DNA from: JBFGJY01 sp041576975
GTDB lineage: Bacteria > Pseudomonadota > Gammaproteobacteria > UBA4575
DNA: 58,038 bases
NCBI GenBank assembly: GCA_041576975.1
Contig: JBFGJY010000006.1
Location: 1-58,038 of the forward strand
Reading direction: 5' to 3'
Shown here piece after piece: positions 54,101 to 58,038 of the stretch. A model generated the notes under the pieces. That model was given only the letters and a program-made list of their open reading frames with translations, was not told the origin of the DNA and ran no database searches. Each line of letters begins with the position of its first letter. Within the stretch, counting starts at the first letter, position 1. The position numbers were made by a program, and so were the translations under genes.

Positions 54101-54958
54101 ATGAAACAAGAAGTAACAGTAGATGGATTGAAAATCAATATAAATATTGAAGAAAGTGGTAGCGGAGATACCACGTTGCTGATGGTGCATGGTATTCCTA
54201 CTAATGCGAGATTATGGAGACATGTGCAGGCTGAGCTTCCACAATATCGAACCCTTGCCATGGACATGGTGGGTTACGGGCAGTCCGATATGCCATTAGA
54301 TAAATTTAAGCACTCGTTTATGAATCAAGCGGAGGCAGTGAAAGGCGTTATTGAAGGCCTTGGCTTAAAAGGCAAAGTCATACTTGTTGCTCACGATCAT
54401 GGAGGCGGTGTCGCGCAAGTATTTGCAACTAAGTATTGCGACTATATTTCTCGACTAGTGTTAATTAATCCAGTTTGCTTCGATCAATGGCCGGTGTGTG
54501 AAGTAGAGGCCTTGGCGGGTTTAGATGGCGCACCAGATGAGGTGTTACAACAAGCGCTAGGGCAGGCAGTTGCTGGATTTCCGGCCTTGATGCGCATGGG
54601 TAGTTATGATGGCGCACCCTTTACCGATAAAAACTGCAAACAAAATTATTTGCAGTTTTGGGGTCGAGGCCCAGGTATGACTGGATTTAAGTCCTTAATT
54701 CGTATCGCTGCGGACCCGCAAAATTCAGATACCGATGTTGATCATAGTAAAATTACTTGTCCTACCATGGTGATGTGGGGTGTGGCAGATAACTTTATGT
54801 CAGCTTCGGCAGCTGAAAAACTAAAAGAAAGAATTTCTGGTCCAACCCGCGTGCAATACTTAGAACGTGCCGGACACTGGGTACAGGAAGATCGCCCGGA
54901 TGAGGTCGCGAAGTATATTAATGACTTTGTAACGGAATGGGCAGGCGTTAATTTATAG
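54101..54958 (+). CDS. alpha/beta hydrolase with Asp nucleophile (epoxide hydrolase / dehalogenase type)
   Basis: 285 residues from ATG 54101, chosen for the AGGAGG ribosome-binding site just before it; an upstream TTG overlaps tetR. HGIPTNARLWR is the oxyanion loop. The nucleophile elbow is VAHDHGGG with Asp99 in place of Ser, and the catalytic His is in RAGHWVQED. An Asp nucleophile is found in epoxide hydrolases and haloalkane or haloacetate dehalogenases. Neighbour tetR of the NemR/AcuR type suggests induction by a toxic electrophile. Which substrate is open. Confidence 0.85.
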   Translation: MKQEVTVDGLKININIEESGSGDTTLLMVHGIPTNARLWRHVQAELPQYRTLAMDMVGYGQSDMPLDKFKHSFMNQAEAVKGVIEGLGLKGKVILVAHDHGGGVAQVFATKYCDYISRLVLINPVCFDQWPVCEVEALAGLDGAPDEVLQQALGQAVAGFPALMRMGSYDGAPFTDKNCKQNYLQFWGRGPGMTGFKSLIRIAADPQNSDTDVDHSKITCPTMVMWGVADNFMSASAAEKLKERISGPTRVQYLERAGHWVQEDRPDEVAKYINDFVTEWAGVNL

Positions 54959-55025
54959 CAGAATTAATTTTGCGCTAATTTTTCGTTAGCATAAAATGAC
55001 TTCAGCAATAAAAATCTATATTAAT

Positions 55026-55060
55026 AGCGAGTTATCTTGAGACAACTCGCTTTTTTTTTT
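55026..55060 (+). terminator. rho-independent terminator after the hydrolase
   Basis: AGCGAGTT (55026-55033), 10-nt loop, AACTCGCT (55044-55051), and a T-run of ten. Oriented for the plus-strand tetR-hydrolase unit. Confidence 0.9.
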
Positions 55061-55081
55061 GAACAGATAAAACTCTTTAGA

Positions 55082-56059
55082 TTAAAGTAAGTCTTTTACA
55101 GCATCTCTTTCTTCAAGCAATTCTTTTTCAGTTGCTTTAATCATTTCAGAGCTAAAGTCTTCCATATTTAAACCTTGGACAACTTCATAGCTACCGTTCT
55201 TACATTTAACAGGAAATGAATATATAAGTCCTTTTGTGATTCCATAGTCTCCGGTTGATGGAATCCCCATACTTACCCAAGCATCATTTGAAGTGCCAAG
55301 TATCCAATCATGCATGGTGTCAATAGCCGCTGAAGCAGCAGAAGCTGCTGAAGATGCGCCACGAGCATTAATAATTTCTGCGCCGCGTTTTTGTACTTTA
55401 GGTATAAACTCATTTCGATACCAAGTTTCGTCAACTATAGAAGTTGCATTCTTGCCATCGACAATGCAATGACTAATATCTGGAAATTGGGTAAGTGAAT
55501 GATTGCCCCATACAGTCATGTGTTTGATTTTTGTTACCGGTACACCAGTTTTTGTTGAAAGCTGGCTGATGGCACGGTTATGGTCGAGACGCATCATTGA
55601 GGAAAAATTTGTTGGTGGAATATCGGGTGCATTATTCATTGCAATTAGTGCATTGGTGTTTGCAGGGTTACCAACGATAAGCACTTTTACAGTACGTGAT
55701 GCGTAGTCATTAATAGCTCGACCTTGCGGGCCAAAAATTTTTCCGTTTGCACTCAGTAAATCACTGCGTTCCATGCCTTTTGTGCGTGGTCTAGACCCAA
55801 TAAGCAAAGCAAAATCCACATCTTTAAACCCAGTTTTGATATCCGCAGTGATTATAATTTTCTCTAGGAGGGGAAATGCACAGTCACGCAATTCCATTTC
55901 AACTCCACGCAAAGCCTCCAACGCTGGCTCAATTTCAATCAGTTGTAAGATTAAAGGTTGATCTGTACCAAACATGCCTCCTGCCGCAATACGGAATGCA
56001 GCTGCATATCCAATATTTCCTGCGGCTCCAGTAATGGCAACGCGTACAGCTGGTTTCAT
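55082..56059 (-). CDS. mdh: malate dehydrogenase
   Basis: 325 residues, the NAD-dependent MDH of the non-E. coli (type 2) subgroup. Rossmann start VRVAITGAAGNIGYAAAFRIA, coenzyme and substrate Arg motif GSRPRTKGMERSDLL, VGNPANTNALIAMNNAPDIP, and the catalytic His in VWGNHSLTQFPD. The final steps of the TCA cycle, oxidising malate to oxaloacetate. It is followed on the same strand by nothing and preceded by zapE 27 bp away. Confidence 0.95.
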   Translation of the reverse strand: MKPAVRVAITGAAGNIGYAAAFRIAAGGMFGTDQPLILQLIEIEPALEALRGVEMELRDCAFPLLEKIIITADIKTGFKDVDFALLIGSRPRTKGMERSDLLSANGKIFGPQGRAINDYASRTVKVLIVGNPANTNALIAMNNAPDIPPTNFSSMMRLDHNRAISQLSTKTGVPVTKIKHMTVWGNHSLTQFPDISHCIVDGKNATSIVDETWYRNEFIPKVQKRGAEIINARGASSAASAASAAIDTMHDWILGTSNDAWVSMGIPSTGDYGITKGLIYSFPVKCKNGSYEVVQGLNMEDFSSEMIKATEKELLEERDAVKDLL

Positions 56060-56086
56060 ATTTTACTCCTTATTAAGATAATGCTT

Positions 56087-57187
56087 TTAGTTTGGATGAT
56101 GTTGTTTTTCTAAGTATTCATGTGACTGCATTTCGATTAATCTGCTGGCAGTACGTTTAAATTCATCAATAAGTCTTGATCCTTGGTACAATTCGTCAGG
56201 ATTTGATTCTGCAGACAAAATTAACTTTACATTACGATCATAAAATTCGTCTATAAGATTTATGAATCTTCTAGCTTGATCATCCTTATTTTTGAAAACA
56301 GGCACATGCGAAATTAAAACGGTATTAAACTGTTTCGCTAGACTAATATAGTCAGATGCGCTCCGCGGCCCATCGCATATTTCTTTAAAATCAAACCACG
56401 CAATACTATCAGTATGTCGTATGGTTTGTATCGCACGGTTGTTTATTTGTATCTTTTCCCATGAGGCTTCATTTCTTTCAGTAGCGAGGTTAAGGAAACT
56501 ATGTTCTAACCAATCTTGTGATAATTCATCAATAGGACAGTTATAAACATCACTAGTCTGTAAAAATTCAAACCTATGATCTATTTCTCCATCCAATTCA
56601 ATCACCTTTGTATGCTCTTGTAAAAGTTTAATTGTGGGTAAGAATCGTTCACGTTGTAATCCATTCTTATATAGTAAGTATGGTTCTACATTTGAAGTGG
56701 CAATTAGTACCACGTTGTTATCAAAAAGCCCTTCTAATAGGCCTGAAATTATCATTGCATCACCAATATCATTAACAAAAAATTCGTCAAAACATAAAAC
56801 TTTAGCTTTGCTAGCAAATTCTTTGGCTACTAATTTAAGTGGGTCGCTTTCATCGCGATATTTCTTTAACATTTTGTTAGCTTCATCCATAAAACGGTGA
56901 AAATGTAGTCGTAATTTTTCTTGGGTGCCTAAATTAGAGAAAAATAAATCCATTAAAAATGTTTTGCCACGGCCAACACCACCCCAAATATATAAGCCTT
57001 TGATATTATTTGCGCTAGAGCTACGTGACAAAAGGGCTGCGACGCGATCTATAATGGTTGAATCTTCAGGATTGTTTTGATTAAGTTCGTCATATAAGGC
57101 TTGCAGTGCCTGAACAACCTTTTTTTGTTTCAAATCTTCGACTAAGCGATGTTTGTTGAGCAGTTCTTTATATGCCGACTCAATCAT
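56087..57187 (-). CDS. zapE: cell division ATPase ZapE (AFG1-like)
   Basis: 366 residues. Walker A in GLYIWGGVGRGKTFLMDLFF near residues 64-83, Walker B in LCFDEFFVNDIGDAMI, and ISHVPVFKNKDDQARRFINLIDEFYDR in the C-terminal part are diagnostic of the AFG1/ZapE family. In E. coli it binds FtsZ at the division site in late constriction. It lies upstream of mdh on the same strand, 27 bp apart. Confidence 0.93.
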   Translation of the reverse strand: MIESAYKELLNKHRLVEDLKQKKVVQALQALYDELNQNNPEDSTIIDRVAALLSRSSSANNIKGLYIWGGVGRGKTFLMDLFFSNLGTQEKLRLHFHRFMDEANKMLKKYRDESDPLKLVAKEFASKAKVLCFDEFFVNDIGDAMIISGLLEGLFDNNVVLIATSNVEPYLLYKNGLQRERFLPTIKLLQEHTKVIELDGEIDHRFEFLQTSDVYNCPIDELSQDWLEHSFLNLATERNEASWEKIQINNRAIQTIRHTDSIAWFDFKEICDGPRSASDYISLAKQFNTVLISHVPVFKNKDDQARRFINLIDEFYDRNVKLILSAESNPDELYQGSRLIDEFKRTASRLIEMQSHEYLEKQHHPN

Positions 57188-57770
57188 TGTTACTGATTTT
57201 TATTGTTGTAAATAAGTTAGTTAACTAGTTTGCTTCTGGTAATCAAAAATTTCCTCAGCCTAAATTACCAGCGGACCAGGGTTGTCAATTACAGTTAATT
57301 TTGTCGTGCAGTGTTAATCCTTGCGCGCTCAGCATCCAAGTGGTAGTGGGAGAGTAAGATCGACACTCAATGCAATCCTAATACCTTATGTGATTATTGA
57401 AGCAATCCAGGGCCAAATACTAGTAAATTTACTCATCCACCTAGAGAAAAAACAGGAAAACCGTATAGTTTGGATAACTATTGTTCGTTACTGACCCGAA
57501 GATATTTTCACCATGCCTTGCAAATAAGCCAAATTCATTCAATGAGGATCTATTAAGAATGGCTAGACTTTCGTTATTCAAATAAAAAAACTCTCTGTAG
57601 ATCAGTATACTTACGTGGATTAGATACTATAAATTGTCACAAATGTGCCAAAAATTGTCGAAATTTCACTAAATTGTTTCGGCATAAATACTTGATGATT
57701 TATCTAAGTTGTTGAAATTCATGACCTTTGTATATTTGGCATTATATGTGCTTTAAATATTAGTGAGCCT
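57188..57770. other. 583-bp gap upstream of zapE without a supported gene
   Basis: AT-rich, with stop codons in all frames at short intervals. It must hold the zapE promoter. No tRNA-like cloverleaf and no strong repeat were seen. Confidence 0.5.
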
Positions 57771-57773
57771 CTC

Positions 57774-57860
57774 AACATGATACAAATATCCTCTATTTGG
57801 CATGTTGTTATTCTCGACTCCTCCTGGATTCGGGCGCCTAATTAGGCGCCCATTTTTTTT
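57774..57860 (+). ncRNA. candidate small RNA with two hairpins ending in a terminator
   Basis: First hairpin: CAACATG ... CATGTTG around 57774-57808, with inner CAAATA/TATTTG pairing. Second: the perfect palindrome GGGCGCCTAATTAGGCGCCC (57832-57851) and a T-run to 57860. The terminator points in the plus direction yet no plus-strand gene precedes it, so a short untranslated RNA is the simplest explanation. A 22-codon ORF (57777-57845) lies inside and could be a leader peptide instead. The promoter is not convincing. Confidence 0.35.
57832..57860 (+). terminator. strong rho-independent terminator
   Basis: GGGCGCCTAATTAGGCGCCC folds on itself (an 8-bp GC-rich stem with short AT centre) and is followed, after one A, by eight T. 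Confidence 0.88.
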
Positions 57861-58038
57861 GCAAAATTCAAATTACGCGATCAAGTCTACCCGACGAATC
57901 AAGTGCATGTTGTGTTCAGAACAAACGAAAAAAATGAAATTACAGAAATGACATGGGGATGGGAACGACCATTCTCTAAAAGGCCATTAATTAATGCTCG
58001 CGGTAGTGAAGCATGGGAAAAAAGAACATGGGCAAAAG
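57861..58038 (+). CDS. SRAP/YedK-like fragment, cut by the window edge, N-terminus absent
   Basis: An open frame whose translation reads YPTNQVHVVFR and EMTWGWERPFSKRPLINARGSEAWEKR, like the SRAP (SOS-response-associated peptidase; HMCES/YedK) pattern with W-G-x and INARxE. These proteins form a covalent bond with abasic sites through an N-terminal Cys2. Here the frame is preceded by a stop (TAG 57843-57845) and no Met-Cys start is visible, so either the 5' end has been lost or the start is non-standard. The 3' end continues beyond the window. Confidence 0.5.

Noticed and set aside
57188..57770. Possible tRNA, tmRNA or 6S RNA in the gap
   Set aside because: No TpsiC-loop-like GTTCRANYC with matching stems, no CCA end, no long 6S-type hairpin.
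57777..57845. 22-codon ORF ending in the terminator hairpin, considered as a pqqA-like peptide
   Set aside because: Lacks the Glu-x3-Tyr pair required of PqqA, and no pqq gene is near.

Overview
This AT-rich window most likely comes from the chromosome of a methylotrophic or methanotrophic gammaproteobacterium. The gammaproteobacterial signal is sdhCDAB followed by sdhE and a ygfX/cptA-like gene, plus ygfZ, a DUF1249 (YqiB-like) gene, zapE, an ldtD-mepK pair and an IscR-type regulator. The methylotrophy signal is an almost complete gene set for tetrahydromethanopterin (H4MPT)/methylofuran-linked formaldehyde oxidation. I cannot name the genus from the sequence alone. I found no tRNA, rRNA, CRISPR array, insertion sequence or prophage.

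Layout. 1-7.3 kb: a HAD-like gene running off the left edge, a TMEM220-like gene with an in-frame stop, the peptidoglycan genes mepK and ldtD, cysS, a membrane-anchored protein of unknown function, a small unknown ORF, and two tandem secreted Gly/Tyr/His/Arg-rich proteins. 7.3-21.6 kb is the main C1 island. It holds beta-RFAP synthase, mtdB, a COG2232-like ATP-grasp gene, mch, a RimK-like ATP-grasp gene, a broken Na+/H+ antiporter, a CitG-like gene, fae, a zinc-finger/PTPS fusion gene, a HisA-like gene on the opposite strand, and an overlapping run of mfnD-like, mfnF-like, pabB and mfnE-like genes. 21.6-31.3 kb is general accessory content: an RND/MMPL transporter, a frameshifted TolB-like lipoprotein, a CDF metal exporter, a YkgJ-type protein, a ceramidase-like membrane protein, DUF924, a CBS pair, an alpha/beta hydrolase and an AidB-like acyl-CoA dehydrogenase. 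31.8-35.3 kb is a second C1 island on the minus strand (DHPS-like, DUF447, mfnB), followed by a truncated hydrolase and a DUF5062-like gene. 35.5-40.6 kb: recJ, prfB with its programmed frameshift, lysS and a Mth938-like gene. 41.8-46.4 kb: the fhcBADC operon. 46.6-57.2 kb: ygfZ, sdhCDAB-sdhE, the IscR-like gene, a TetR regulator with its target hydrolase, mdh and zapE. The last 0.85 kb has no clear gene until a strong terminator hairpin and an SRAP-like fragment cut by the right edge.

How the genes fit together. Fae condenses formaldehyde with the pterin, MtdB and Mch oxidise it to formyl-H4MPT, and FhcABCD (with methylofuran) releases formate. PabB makes p-aminobenzoate for beta-RFAP synthase, the first committed pterin step. 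MfnB, MfnD-, MfnE- and MfnF-like enzymes build the furan cofactor. Three different ATP-grasp ligases lie in the same island and are candidates for attaching tyrosine/glutamate units. Succinate dehydrogenase and malate dehydrogenase belong to central metabolism.

The most novel-looking object is the 421-residue protein at 15584-16849. It joins a CxxC-H-C zinc-finger-like N-terminus, an unrecognised middle domain and a 6-pyruvoyl-tetrahydropterin-synthase-like C-terminus that lacks one expected zinc ligand. Other points of note are an IscR homologue that keeps only one of the three cluster cysteines, several broken genes, a perfect palindrome in the fae leader, and a paired operator over the tetR promoter.
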